Below, piece by piece: positions 16,149 through 24,251 of a stretch of 32,299 nt of DNA. The translations under genes and the position numbers were made by a program. Position 1 is the first letter of the stretch. Each line of letters starts with the position of its first letter. The stretch is from Alcaligenaceae bacterium. Lineage in GTDB: Bacteria > Pseudomonadota > Gammaproteobacteria > Burkholderiales > Burkholderiaceae_B. The notes under the pieces were generated by a model. It was not told the origin of the DNA, did no database searches, and saw only the letters and a list, made by a program, of their open reading frames with translations. Location of the stretch: NCBI GenBank assembly GCA_029263795.1, contig JAJUFI010000010.1, forward strand, positions 1 through 32,299. The letters are read 5' to 3'.

Positions 16149-18986
16149 TCAGGCCAGGGGCGTAAGCTGGGGCAGACCTTCCGTCGCCAAAGCCTCGAAA
16201 CTCGGCACCGGGAGCGGTCTCGCATAGAGGAAGCCCTGGGCATAATCGCAGCCGGCCTCGACCAGCAGCTCGTGCTGTGCCTCTGTGGCCACACCTTCAG
16301 CCACTACTTTCAGCCCGAGCCGGTGCGCCATGGCAATCATGGCCTGGCACAGTGCGAGGTCGTCGGCATCCGAAGTGATGTTATGGACGAACATCTGGTC
16401 AATCTTGATGAAGTCGATGTCGAAGCGCTTCAGGTAGGCCATCGATGAATAGCCGGTGCCGAAATCATCCAGGGCCAGCTGCACCCCTGCATCGCGGAAG
16501 GCCAGCAACTTATTCTTTCCGGCGCTGTCTGCCTTTAGCAGCACCCTTTCGGTAATTTCCATCAGCACGGCGGTAGCTGGCAGCCCCTGCCCCTGTACAT
16601 GGGCGAGCCATGCCCCCGGGTCCAGCTCTTCCGACATGAATTGGGCGGGCGACACGTTCACGCTCACCTGGAAGTCGCTTCCCAGTGTGTCGCGCCAATG
16701 CGCCAGCTGCTCCGTCACGCAGCGGAACACCCAGTCTCCGATTGGCACGATCAGCCCGGAATCTTCGGCGAGAGGGATAAAATCTCCCGGCGACACCAGG
16801 CCCCGCTCAGGGTGGTGCCATCGTATGAGCGCCTCGGCCTTGCAGATCCGCCCCGTCGCGAGCTCGACCACCGGCTGGTAGTAAAGCTCGAATTGCTGCG
16901 CATCCAGAGCTTGCTGAAGTTCGCGCAACAGCTCGCGGCGCTGCTGTGCCTGCTGCTGCATCTCCGCGGAAAAATGGCGGAACTGGTTGCGACCGGCATC
17001 CTTTGCCGCGTACATGGCCAGGTCGGCATTCTGCAACAGCTCGGTGACACTGCTGCCATCACGCGGAAATACCGTGACCCCGAGGCTGGCCGACACCATA
17101 ATGGAGTGTTCGCCAAAGATGTAAGGTTCGGCCAGGGTTTTCAGAACCCGACGACAGACCTCTTCCACGTTCTTCGGCATGTCGGCATTCTTCAGAATCA
17201 GGGTGAACTCGTCACCCCCCAGCCTGGCGACCAAATCGTGCTCCCGCACGGCTCGCCGCAACCGCCGGGCGACCTCCTGCAGCAACTCGTCGCCCACGTC
17301 GTGCCCCAGAGAATCATTCACTTCCTTGAAGTAGTCCAGGTCAAGGAAGATCAGGGCCATGCAGCGACCATTGCTGCTGGCCGTCTCCATGGCTTGCTCC
17401 AGTGCTTCGTGGAACATCTTCCGGTTTGGCAAGCCTGTCAGGTGATCGTAATGCGCCTGTTTCCAGATGGTCTCTTCCTTGCGCCGCTCGGCCGTCACAT
17501 CTGAGAACAGACCAATGTGGCAATTGACCGTGCCGTTCTCGTTGTAAGAGGTGTCTATGGTGAGACGTTCCACGTACTCGCTACCGTCCTTCCTGCGATT
17601 TCTGATGTCGCCCGACCACTTGCCGGTTTCATGCAGGCTCCGCCACATTGCATTGTAGAAGTCCGGCCCATGGCGGCCGGAAGAAAGAATGCTCATGGGC
17701 CGCCCCAGCGCCTCTGACGCCGTGTATCCGGTGATCGCCGTGAACGCGGGGTTGATGTCAAGGATGATGCCGTCTGCATCAGTCACCACTACTGCCTCAC
17801 TGGTGTTGGCGTACACCAGCGCCGCCCTGCGCAGCGAGGCTTCGGCGACCTTGCGCTGTGTCACGTTCAGCACGATGCCGATTACAGCCGGTGAACCGTC
17901 CAGCACCATGCGCGAAGCAAACACCTCGATATCCAGAGGCCTGCCGTCACGATGCCGGATCTGGGTTTCGTAATGCTGCGACGCGCTGCCGCGTTGCTGT
18001 GTCTCGCCTGCCAGCTGGTTCCACCAGCCGTCCGAGTCGGGGCTGAGAAGAAGATCATGCACGGACAAGGCATCGCACATTTCTTCGGGCCGGTATCCGA
18101 ACATGTCAGCCATCTTCGCGTTGACATAGCGGAACCGCATGTTGGCATCAATGACGAAAACGCCGGTGACCTCATTGCGCGCCACGCCGTGAAACATGGC
18201 ACTGGTGCGCTGCAGCTCCCTGCGCTCATGGTCGATCGCCTGCATCAGCTGACCGATTTTTTCAGAGGAATGATTCAATGCCTGGGCAAGCTGGCCCACC
18301 TCATCGTCATAGTCGTGTGCAATGCGCGCCTCGTAATTGCCCTTGGCCATCTGCCGGCAAAAATCGGCCAGCTTTTGTATGGGCTCCACGACGTGTCCGC
18401 TCACGGCGATATAAGTTGCGAGCAACACGAGCGCGTTGAAACCCAGCAACAAGTACATGCGCTCAAGCGCGTTGTTCTGGGTTTCCTGTGCGTGTCCCAC
18501 CAGTATCTGAATGAGCTCATCCGTCTTTGCCAGCAGATCCGCCGACACGCCCGCCAGCGAGGCTTGCAGGGCAACCACCTCGCCCCGGTCTCCCTGACGG
18601 GTGGCAGCCACCAGTTCCCGAATGTGATCCCGATAGGGCCGCCATGCCAGCCAGACCGCGTCCAGCACGGTGCCATAGGAAGCATCCAGCGGATGGATGA
18701 ACTCATTGAACGCCGTACCCCCGCTGCGCAACACCAGGTAGGCTGCGTCAAAATCAACGATGTCGTGTTCCAGAGTTTCGTAGGCTTCACTGACGCCGCT
18801 ACTCACCGACAACGCTTCATAGCCCAGCTTCTGGCCCAGCATGCGCAGCTTGCCCGCGACAGTGGCCGTGGTGGCCACACCGTTGAAATCCTGCAGCATA
18901 CGATGCAGCAAGCCAAGATTCAGCCCCGCGACCACCAGCATGCCGATGAACAGAACTGCCACCTTCTTGCGCAGCCCCATGCTCAT
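16149..18986 (-). CDS. PilJ-type sensor / HAMP / PAS-PAS-GGDEF-EAL protein
   Basis: This is a 945-residue c-di-GMP enzyme. A first membrane helix (about 8-28) is followed by a periplasmic four-helix sensor with the PilJ/NarX-like motif AGKLRMLGQKLGYEA, then a second helix (about 175-195), HAMP, two PAS domains (about 265-370 and 390-510), GGDEF and EAL. GGDEF is intact (RLGGDEF, with RxxD inhibitory site REHD). The EAL half keeps EAL, DDFGTG and FIKID, so both activities are possible. The start is uncertain: ATG at 18986 or 18980 has no clear ribosome site, and the frame stays open to a TTG at 19046. It lies downstream of the HdeD-like gene. Confidence 0.9.
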   Translation of the reverse strand: MSMGLRKKVAVLFIGMLVVAGLNLGLLHRMLQDFNGVATTATVAGKLRMLGQKLGYEALSVSSGVSEAYETLEHDIVDFDAAYLVLRSGGTAFNEFIHPLDASYGTVLDAVWLAWRPYRDHIRELVAATRQGDRGEVVALQASLAGVSADLLAKTDELIQILVGHAQETQNNALERMYLLLGFNALVLLATYIAVSGHVVEPIQKLADFCRQMAKGNYEARIAHDYDDEVGQLAQALNHSSEKIGQLMQAIDHERRELQRTSAMFHGVARNEVTGVFVIDANMRFRYVNAKMADMFGYRPEEMCDALSVHDLLLSPDSDGWWNQLAGETQQRGSASQHYETQIRHRDGRPLDIEVFASRMVLDGSPAVIGIVLNVTQRKVAEASLRRAALVYANTSEAVVVTDADGIILDINPAFTAITGYTASEALGRPMSILSSGRHGPDFYNAMWRSLHETGKWSGDIRNRRKDGSEYVERLTIDTSYNENGTVNCHIGLFSDVTAERRKEETIWKQAHYDHLTGLPNRKMFHEALEQAMETASSNGRCMALIFLDLDYFKEVNDSLGHDVGDELLQEVARRLRRAVREHDLVARLGGDEFTLILKNADMPKNVEEVCRRVLKTLAEPYIFGEHSIMVSASLGVTVFPRDGSSVTELLQNADLAMYAAKDAGRNQFRHFSAEMQQQAQQRRELLRELQQALDAQQFELYYQPVVELATGRICKAEALIRWHHPERGLVSPGDFIPLAEDSGLIVPIGDWVFRCVTEQLAHWRDTLGSDFQVSVNVSPAQFMSEELDPGAWLAHVQGQGLPATAVLMEITERVLLKADSAGKNKLLAFRDAGVQLALDDFGTGYSSMAYLKRFDIDFIKIDQMFVHNITSDADDLALCQAMIAMAHRLGLKVVAEGVATEAQHELLVEAGCDYAQGFLYARPLPVPSFEALATEGLPQLTPLA

Positions 18987-19064
18987 GGCTGTGCGCCAGA
19001 TTCGCAACGGAAAGGAGGCAATCAGCAAATCACAACACTCACGCAAACGTCTCCGAAAGCCAGG

Positions 19065-19116
19065 TTCCTGGGTGTGACGCCCAGGAAGGTGTATATATTG
19101 TTTACACCTGGAACAA
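19065..19116 (-). promoter_or_regulatory. Palindromic promoter region of the PilJ-PAS-GGDEF-EAL gene
   Basis: Just after the HdeD-like stop, two dyads sit side by side. One has arms AGGTGTA (19087-19093) and TACACCT (19103-19109) around nine AT-rich bases. The other is a perfect 8-bp hairpin, TTCCTGGG (19065-19072) with CCCAGGAA (19080-19087). On the minus strand TTGTTC (19116-19111) precedes TATA-like sequence inside the first dyad, so it could be an operator over a promoter; the second may be an operator or a terminator-like hairpin without a T run. Confidence 0.4.
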
Positions 19117-19118
19117 GT

Positions 19119-19757
19119 TCAGCGACTTGCCCCCTGTCGCAGCACCAGACCGAGCAGAAGCGCCGACCAACCCTGAAACAGGAGGTCCAGTGCGAGCAGC
19201 AGGCCCAGCACCCACACACTGTTGCCCGGCCAATCTATGGCGACCAGCAAACCCACCAGGAAAGTGAGGACGCCCGACACGCCCAACCAGCTCCACCCCC
19301 TTTGGCCCCGATGATTGAACCACAGCCAGGTGCGCAGTGCGCCAACGGCGATGAGCATGGCACCGAGCAACAAGGTCAGCATGCTGGCACCCTGGAGCGG
19401 AAACACCACAGCGAACAGGCCGGCCGCCAGGTAGAAAAGCCCGCTGAAACTCCAGAGGAGGAAGCCGCCAGCCTGCCGGATACGCCACGCATGGACCAGC
19501 TGACCGGCGCCGGCAAAAATCATGAGTGAACCGATGAATACCACGCTCGCTAGCGTGGCGATGAAGACATGGGCCAGGGCCAGACCACCCAGCGACAGCA
19601 GCACAAGGCCCAGCGCCACAAACCAGCCCCAGCGGGCGCGCGCCTGAACCAGCACGTCTGCGACGAGGCCCGAAGACGGCAGGCCTGCCCCCCCGGGACG
19701 ATTTTCCATTTGACCCGACGACCTCGAAGAGGGTTCCTGTTCCTGATGACCGTTCAT
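19119..19757 (-). CDS. HdeD family (DUF308) membrane protein
   Basis: This 212-residue protein has a hydrophilic N-terminus of about 40 residues and then six hydrophobic helices arranged as paired repeats, as in HdeD. Typical segments are RWGWFVALGLVLLSLGGLAL, GSLMIFAGAGQLVHAWRI and GALRTWLWFNHRGQRG. In E. coli HdeD is linked to acid resistance at high cell density; the role here is unknown. AGGA is seven bases before the ATG. It lies 47 bp downstream of the universal stress protein gene on the same strand, so a stress-related operon is plausible. Confidence 0.85.
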   Translation of the reverse strand: MNGHQEQEPSSRSSGQMENRPGGAGLPSSGLVADVLVQARARWGWFVALGLVLLSLGGLALAHVFIATLASVVFIGSLMIFAGAGQLVHAWRIRQAGGFLLWSFSGLFYLAAGLFAVVFPLQGASMLTLLLGAMLIAVGALRTWLWFNHRGQRGWSWLGVSGVLTFLVGLLVAIDWPGNSVWVLGLLLALDLLFQGWSALLLGLVLRQGASR

Positions 19758-19804
19758 GGAGTTTCCTGGTTATTAACGCAGAATCAATGCCCCAGCCGCC
19801 ACCT

Positions 19805-20653
19805 TCAGCGGGAAATCAACAGCGGGTAACGGATCGAGGTCAGCATGGATCGGGTGACACCACCGAACAGGAGCTGGCGCGTACGTGGCTTGCTGTAAGC
19901 TCCCATGACGATGAGATCTACCCCTTCCCTAGCCGCCACCGAGAGTATGACTTCACCAATGGGGCGTCCATAGGAGTTTTCCGTGAGGGTGAGTACATTG
20001 CCACCGTGCCGTGCAAGGTGACGCGCGGCGTCGGCCCCCGGGACATCGCCGAAGCGGCCTTCCTGCTTGTCGGGGTCGATCACCAGCAGCAAGGTCTGTT
20101 CCGCCAGCGTGATGTATGTGAGGGCATCAGTCATGGCCCGGCGCGCTTCGCGGGTTGCATTCCAGGCAACCAGCACCCGCTGGATTTTCTCCGGTTGCCG
20201 CCAGCCTTCTGGAACCACGATAACAGGCACTCCCACTTCGAAGACGACCCGTTCCGGCGTGACATTCTGAGGCAGCCAGCTGTCCTTGCGATCACCGATC
20301 AAGACCAGATCGCAGTGCAGGGAATTGAGCACGGCCTCTTCCGCCTCATTGGCGCGCCACAGTACTCGGAATTCCACCGAGACACCCCGACCCCGACCCA
20401 CTTCGGCGAGGCGCTGGCCGGCGGCAAAAACGGCTTTTTCCTCGCGCTGCCGGCGACGGGCAATGCAATCCTGGATGGCAGCGTCCCCGCGCACTGCGGT
20501 GTAGCCGTCCGGGCCACGGGCCAGGCCGCCCATGTTGAAAATTCCAATCAGATGCGCGTCACACTGCTGAGCCAGCCAGCCGGCGTAATCAATAATGTTG
20601 TAGTCGGGATCGGCAGGGTCAATGAATACGGCAATACTCTTCCATGAGCTCAT
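19805..20653 (-). CDS. Universal stress protein, tandem UspA domains
   Basis: This 282-residue cytoplasmic protein contains two UspA-like alpha/beta domains. The first begins MSSWKSIAVFIDP and the second near IQRVLVAWNATREARRAM. The second domain ends DLIVMGAYSKPRTRQLLFGG followed by VTRSML, close to the ATP-binding G-2x-G-9x-G(S/T) motif. The first domain lacks a clear version, so ATP binding is likelier in the second. AGGAG seven bases before the ATG at 20653 fixes the start rather than an upstream TTG. The HdeD-like gene follows, and the two may form a stress operon. Confidence 0.9.
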   Translation of the reverse strand: MSSWKSIAVFIDPADPDYNIIDYAGWLAQQCDAHLIGIFNMGGLARGPDGYTAVRGDAAIQDCIARRRQREEKAVFAAGQRLAEVGRGRGVSVEFRVLWRANEAEEAVLNSLHCDLVLIGDRKDSWLPQNVTPERVVFEVGVPVIVVPEGWRQPEKIQRVLVAWNATREARRAMTDALTYITLAEQTLLLVIDPDKQEGRFGDVPGADAARHLARHGGNVLTLTENSYGRPIGEVILSVAAREGVDLIVMGAYSKPRTRQLLFGGVTRSMLTSIRYPLLISR

Positions 20654-20743
20654 GATCAACTCCTAAGTGCCACGCCTTCCATGCTAGCTTAAATACGTTT
20701 CAAACCGTAACCACAGCGAGCCCGGCCCCCGCCATCCGTGCGG

Positions 20744-20776
20744 AAAGGCCAGCCCGGTTCATGCAGGGCCGGCCTT
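20744..20776 (-). terminator. Possible terminator after rfbB
   Basis: Arms AAGGCCAGCCC (20745-20755) and GGGCCGGCCTT (20766-20776) pair over 11 bp with one G-U, with a 10-nt loop, 18 bp after the rfbB stop. On the minus strand only a short T run follows, so termination may be partial. Confidence 0.55.
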
Positions 20777-20793
20777 GAAGGAAATGTGACGGA

Positions 20794-21858
20794 TCACTTT
20801 CCCGTTCCCAGGCGCTCCCGCTGGTAACTGCCGTCCTGCACGTGTCGGCACCATTCCTGGTTATCCAGATACCAGCGGACTGTCTTGCGCAGGCCGCTTT
20901 CAAACGTTTCCGCCGGTTTCCAGCCAAGCTCGCGCTGGATCTTGCTTGCGTCGATGGCGTAGCGCAGATCATGCCCCGGACGGTCGGCCACGAAGGTGAT
21001 CAAATCTTCGTAACTTGCCACGCCCGCGGGCTTCTGCGGGTGCAGCTCCTCAAGCAACTGGCAGATGGCGCGCACCACTTCAATATTGCGCTTCTCGTTG
21101 TGGCCGCCAATGTTGTAGGTTTCACCGACCACACCCTCCTTCACCACCAGGCACAGCGCACGTGCGTGATCTTCAACATAGAGCCAGTCACGCACTTGGT
21201 CTCCCTTGCCATAAATGGGCAGAGGCTTGCCCTCAAGGGCGTTCAGGATGACCAGGGGAATGAGTTTTTCCGGGAAGTGGTAGGGCCCGTAATTGTTCGA
21301 GCAATTCGTGACCAGGGTCGGAAGCCCGTATGTGCGGCGCCAGGCTCGCACCAGATGGTCGGAACTGGCCTTGCTGGCGGAATAGGGTGAGCTGGGCGCG
21401 TACGGCGTGGTTTCGCGGAACAGGTCTTCCGGGCCCTCGAGATCGCCATAAACCTCATCGGTGGAAATATGGTGGAAGCGGAAGTTTGCTTTCTTGTCGC
21501 CCTCAAGACCGCGCCAGTATTCGCGCGCGGCTTCCAGCAGCGTATATGTGCCGACGATGTTGGTCTGAATGAAAGCCGCCGGGCCATCAATGGAACGGTC
21601 CACGTGCGATTCCGCTGCCAGATGCATGACGGCATCCGGCTGATGTTCGCGAAATACCCTGGCCACCTCGGTGGCGTCGCAGATGTCGACTTTCTCGAAT
21701 GCGTAGCGGGGGTCGTTCTCCACACTGACCAGAGATTCCAGATTTCCGGCGTAGGTCAGTTTGTCCACATTGACCACGCTGTCTGAGGTGTTCTGTATGA
21801 GATGACGGACCACGGCCGAGCCAATGAAGCCGGCGCCACCAGTGACAAGTATTTTCAT
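20794..21858 (-). CDS. rfbB: dTDP-glucose 4,6-dehydratase
   Basis: This 354-residue NAD-dependent enzyme converts dTDP-glucose to dTDP-4-keto-6-deoxyglucose, an early step to dTDP-rhamnose and other deoxysugars of surface polysaccharides. The Rossmann motif TGGAGFIGS is at the N-terminus. The active-site region STDEVYGDL, the YSASKAS motif (Tyr and Lys of SDR catalysis), [17 protein letters not shown] and [13 protein letters not shown] are all present. Length is normal. The usual partners rfbA, rfbC and rfbD are not next to it in this window, which is unusual but not rare. A possible terminator follows. Confidence 0.95.
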   Translation of the reverse strand: MKILVTGGAGFIGSAVVRHLIQNTSDSVVNVDKLTYAGNLESLVSVENDPRYAFEKVDICDATEVARVFREHQPDAVMHLAAESHVDRSIDGPAAFIQTNIVGTYTLLEAAREYWRGLEGDKKANFRFHHISTDEVYGDLEGPEDLFRETTPYAPSSPYSASKASSDHLVRAWRRTYGLPTLVTNCSNNYGPYHFPEKLIPLVILNALEGKPLPIYGKGDQVRDWLYVEDHARALCLVVKEGVVGETYNIGGHNEKRNIEVVRAICQLLEELHPQKPAGVASYEDLITFVADRPGHDLRYAIDASKIQRELGWKPAETFESGLRKTVRWYLDNQEWCRHVQDGSYQRERLGTGK

Positions 21859-22268
21859 GCTGAGCTCGGAATAAGGGGAAACGCGAAAGCGTCAGAAGAT
21901 AGCATGTTTGACCGCCAGGCCAAGCAAACCGCGGGCTGATGATCCATCAAGGAAAACCCTAGTAATTCGTACTCGAACATGTTACAATGAAACGGTTTTC
22001 CAGGCAGGTGCCCTGCGGATCACTCTCCGCAGCCAGTATCGCACTCTCTCACAGCGCCACTGCCTGTTGGCAGGCGCTACTTCCGTCCCACGCCTTCGTG
22101 GCGCAGCTTCCCGGGCCACCGGCCCTGCACCAGGCACCCGCCGCCGATTCGTTCCTTCGAACGCATCACCACCACACGCTCCGGCCGCACCCGGCCCATG
22201 GGCGTTGACGCTCCATCCGCGTATGCGCGCGGCTCTGGTATTTAGCAGACACAACTCAAGGAGGTTAC
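21859..22268 (+). ncRNA. Hairpin-rich leader of infA (410-bp intergenic region with promoter)
   Basis: Between divergent rfbB and infA I see no convincing gene. An extended -10 box (TG-T-TACAAT, 21980-21988) lacks a good -35 and would start a leader of about 270 nt. The leader carries several hairpins: CTGCGGA/TCCGCAG (22013-22032); a 10-bp stem AGCGC-CA-CTGCC with GGCAGGCGCT (22053-22078); CCACG/CGTGG (22088-22101); GGGCC/GGCCC (22113-22125); and CGTTC/GAACG (22150-22163). Long structured leaders occur on cold-shock mRNAs and on infA in E. coli, so a role in temperature-dependent expression is possible. It matches no riboswitch class I recognise. Confidence 0.45.
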
Positions 22269-22529
22269 ATGGCCAAAGAAGAACTCATCGAAATGGGTGG
22301 TCTTGTCACTGAAGTACTGCCCGATTCCCGTTTCCGCGTAACACTGGACAATGGTCACAATGTCGTTGCCTACACGGGCGGAAAAATGCGCAAGCACCAC
22401 ATCCGCATCCTGGCCGGCGACAAAGTTTCGCTGGAAATGTCCCCCTACGACCTCGGCAAGGCGCGCATTGTTTACCGCCATCTGACCGGTCGCCCTGCTG
22501 GAGCATCCGCCAGCCGTCGTCGCCGCTGA
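22269..22529 (+). CDS. infA: Translation initiation factor IF-1
   Basis: This 86-residue OB-fold protein binds the ribosomal A site with IF-2 and IF-3. The sequence [18 protein letters not shown], then [21 protein letters not shown] and [20 protein letters not shown], is clear IF-1. The C-terminus adds a short Ala/Ser/Arg tail (ASRRRR) beyond the usual 72 residues, common in betaproteobacterial second copies. A perfect AAGGAGG precedes the ATG. It stands alone rather than in a ribosomal-protein operon, so it may be a second copy besides one in that operon; this window cannot show that. Confidence 0.95.
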   Translation: MAKEELIEMGGLVTEVLPDSRFRVTLDNGHNVVAYTGGKMRKHHIRILAGDKVSLEMSPYDLGKARIVYRHLTGRPAGASASRRRR

Positions 22530-22594
22530 CCCCTGGCCGCGACGCACCGCGGCATTACAATTGCTCCGCAGATGTCCTCACATCCGGAGCAAGC

Positions 22595-24187
22595 GTGAAA
22601 AAGACTACAGAAGAAAGCGCGAACAGCCGCGCTCATCCCGCCGACCTGACCACTCTGCCCGAATGGTCCGTATTTGAACAGGCGGCCCGGTCCGCCAAGG
22701 TGGACACCTCCCGCCTTGCGCTCATCAACGCTGCGGGAATTGATCTGGATATCAGCGGCCAGCATGCATCGCCAGCTCTTACGGAAGCCGGTATTGCTCT
22801 GCTCGAGGCGCGCAACTTCGAGGAACAGCGCCGTCGGCTGCTCGAAGGCGACATTGTCAACATCACGGAAAGCAGGGCAGCCTGGCACACCGCCCTGCGG
22901 GCACCGGCACCCAAGCCGGAGATCGCCGCCGAACGCCAGCGTCTCTTTGAATTCATCCACACCGCCGATTCCAAGCGGCGCTGGCGCAACATCGTTCACA
23001 TCGGTATAGGTGGAAGCGACTGGGGCGTCCGCCTGGCTGTCGCCGCCTTCGGCTACGCCGGCACCTGGCGCAACGTGCATTTTGTGGCCAATATTGACGG
23101 CCACGCCATTCAGGGTGGCTTGTCGGGGTTTGACCCCCACGACACCCTGATCGTGATGGCGTCCAAATCTTTCACCACCGCCGAAACACTGGAAAACGGG
23201 CGTCGCGCCCGCGAATGGCTGGAAGCAGCCGGCGTGGCCGACCCTGCCAGTCAGATGATCGCGATTACCGCAAGGCCGGAAGCCGCCCGCCAATGGGGCA
23301 TTCCGGAAGCCCATATCTTCAAGCTCTGGGAATGGGTGGGCGGGCGCTTCTCGCTTTGGTCCGCCGTCAGCCTTACAACAGCCCTGGCAGTCAGTGCCGA
23401 CGTCATTGCCGGCATGCAGACTGGTGCCGCCGCCATGGACAAACACTTTGCCGAAGCGCCCATTGCCGAGAACGCTCCCGTACAGATGGCGCTTTCGGGC
23501 ATTGTGAATCGCAGTGTGCTGGGATATGGCTCACTGAACATCGCCCCATATGACTTCCGTCTGGCCAATCTGGTGCCCTACATCCAGCAGCTGGAGATGG
23601 AGTCACTGGGCAAGTCCGTGGATCTCAACGGGGCAAGTGTGAAAGTGCCCACCGGCCCCGCCGTCTGGGGCATGCCCGGCACCGATGCCCAGCACACTTT
23701 CTTCCAATGGCTGCATCAGGGCAGCGACGGTGCCCCGGTGGACTTCATCATCTGCGCTCAGGCCGACCACGGTTGGCCCACCCACCACCGCATTCTGCTG
23801 GCGCACTGCCTCGCACAGCGGCAGGCACTGCTGCAAGGCAAGTCGTATGAAGAGGCTCTGGAGGAATGCATGGCCTCTGGCATGCCGGAGGACCAGGCCA
23901 GGTGGCTGGCACACCACCGCGTCTATGGCGGTGGCCGGCCGTCCAACCTCATCGTGCTGCCACGGCTTTCCCCCTACACCCTGGGCGCATTGCTGGCTCT
24001 CTACGAACACAAGGTCTTCGTGCAGGGTATCATCTGGGGCATCAACCCCTTCGATCAATGGGGGGTCGAATACGGCAAGCAGCTGGCCTCGGGCCTGACT
24101 CGTGAACTTTCCGGGGAAGCGGTGGGCGGCGAAGGGTATGACGCCTCCACTCGCTACTGGGTGGATCGCCTCAAGGGCCTGCAGTAG
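22595..24187 (+). CDS. pgi: Glucose-6-phosphate isomerase
   Basis: This 530-residue enzyme interconverts glucose-6-phosphate and fructose-6-phosphate. Family motifs are present: DIVNITESRAAWHTALR, HIGIGGSDWG, SKSFTTAET, WEWVGGRFSLWSAV, LHQGSD and ALYEHKVFVQGIIWGINPFDQWGVE. The GTG start has GGAG five bases upstream. Several usually conserved positions differ: MESNGK reads MESLGK, and the motif WGEPGTNGQH reads WGMPGTDAQH with Met360 where the catalytic base Glu (Glu357 in the rabbit enzyme) is expected. This may mark a family branch or a changed enzyme. It follows infA by 65 bp and ends at a strong bidirectional terminator. Confidence 0.92.
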   Translation: MKKTTEESANSRAHPADLTTLPEWSVFEQAARSAKVDTSRLALINAAGIDLDISGQHASPALTEAGIALLEARNFEEQRRRLLEGDIVNITESRAAWHTALRAPAPKPEIAAERQRLFEFIHTADSKRRWRNIVHIGIGGSDWGVRLAVAAFGYAGTWRNVHFVANIDGHAIQGGLSGFDPHDTLIVMASKSFTTAETLENGRRAREWLEAAGVADPASQMIAITARPEAARQWGIPEAHIFKLWEWVGGRFSLWSAVSLTTALAVSADVIAGMQTGAAAMDKHFAEAPIAENAPVQMALSGIVNRSVLGYGSLNIAPYDFRLANLVPYIQQLEMESLGKSVDLNGASVKVPTGPAVWGMPGTDAQHTFFQWLHQGSDGAPVDFIICAQADHGWPTHHRILLAHCLAQRQALLQGKSYEEALEECMASGMPEDQARWLAHHRVYGGGRPSNLIVLPRLSPYTLGALLALYEHKVFVQGIIWGINPFDQWGVEYGKQLASGLTRELSGEAVGGEGYDASTRYWVDRLKGLQ

Positions 24188-24215
24188 AGGAAGGGCTGGT
24201 CAGGCACACGTACAA

Positions 24216-24247
24216 AAAAGGGCTGGAACCAGAATTCCAGCCCTTTT
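24216..24247. terminator. Bidirectional intrinsic terminator between pgi and gabD-like gene
   Basis: A perfect 13-bp stem, AAAAGGGCTGGAA (24216-24228) with TTCCAGCCCTTTT (24235-24247), encloses six bases. It ends in T runs on both strands and lies between convergent stops, serving both genes. Confidence 0.93.
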
Positions 24248-24251
24248 GTGT

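Noticed and set aside
17952-19529. A 525-codon plus-strand open frame
   Set aside because: It lies antisense to the PilJ-PAS-GGDEF-EAL and HdeD-like genes, which show clear domains; its His/Gln-rich translation is a typical GC-rich shadow.
21987-22208. A 73-codon open frame in the infA leader
   Set aside because: Its ATG overlaps the -10 box, it has no ribosome site, and its composition (His/Pro/Ala-rich) is that of a chance GC-rich frame; the hairpins explain the region better.
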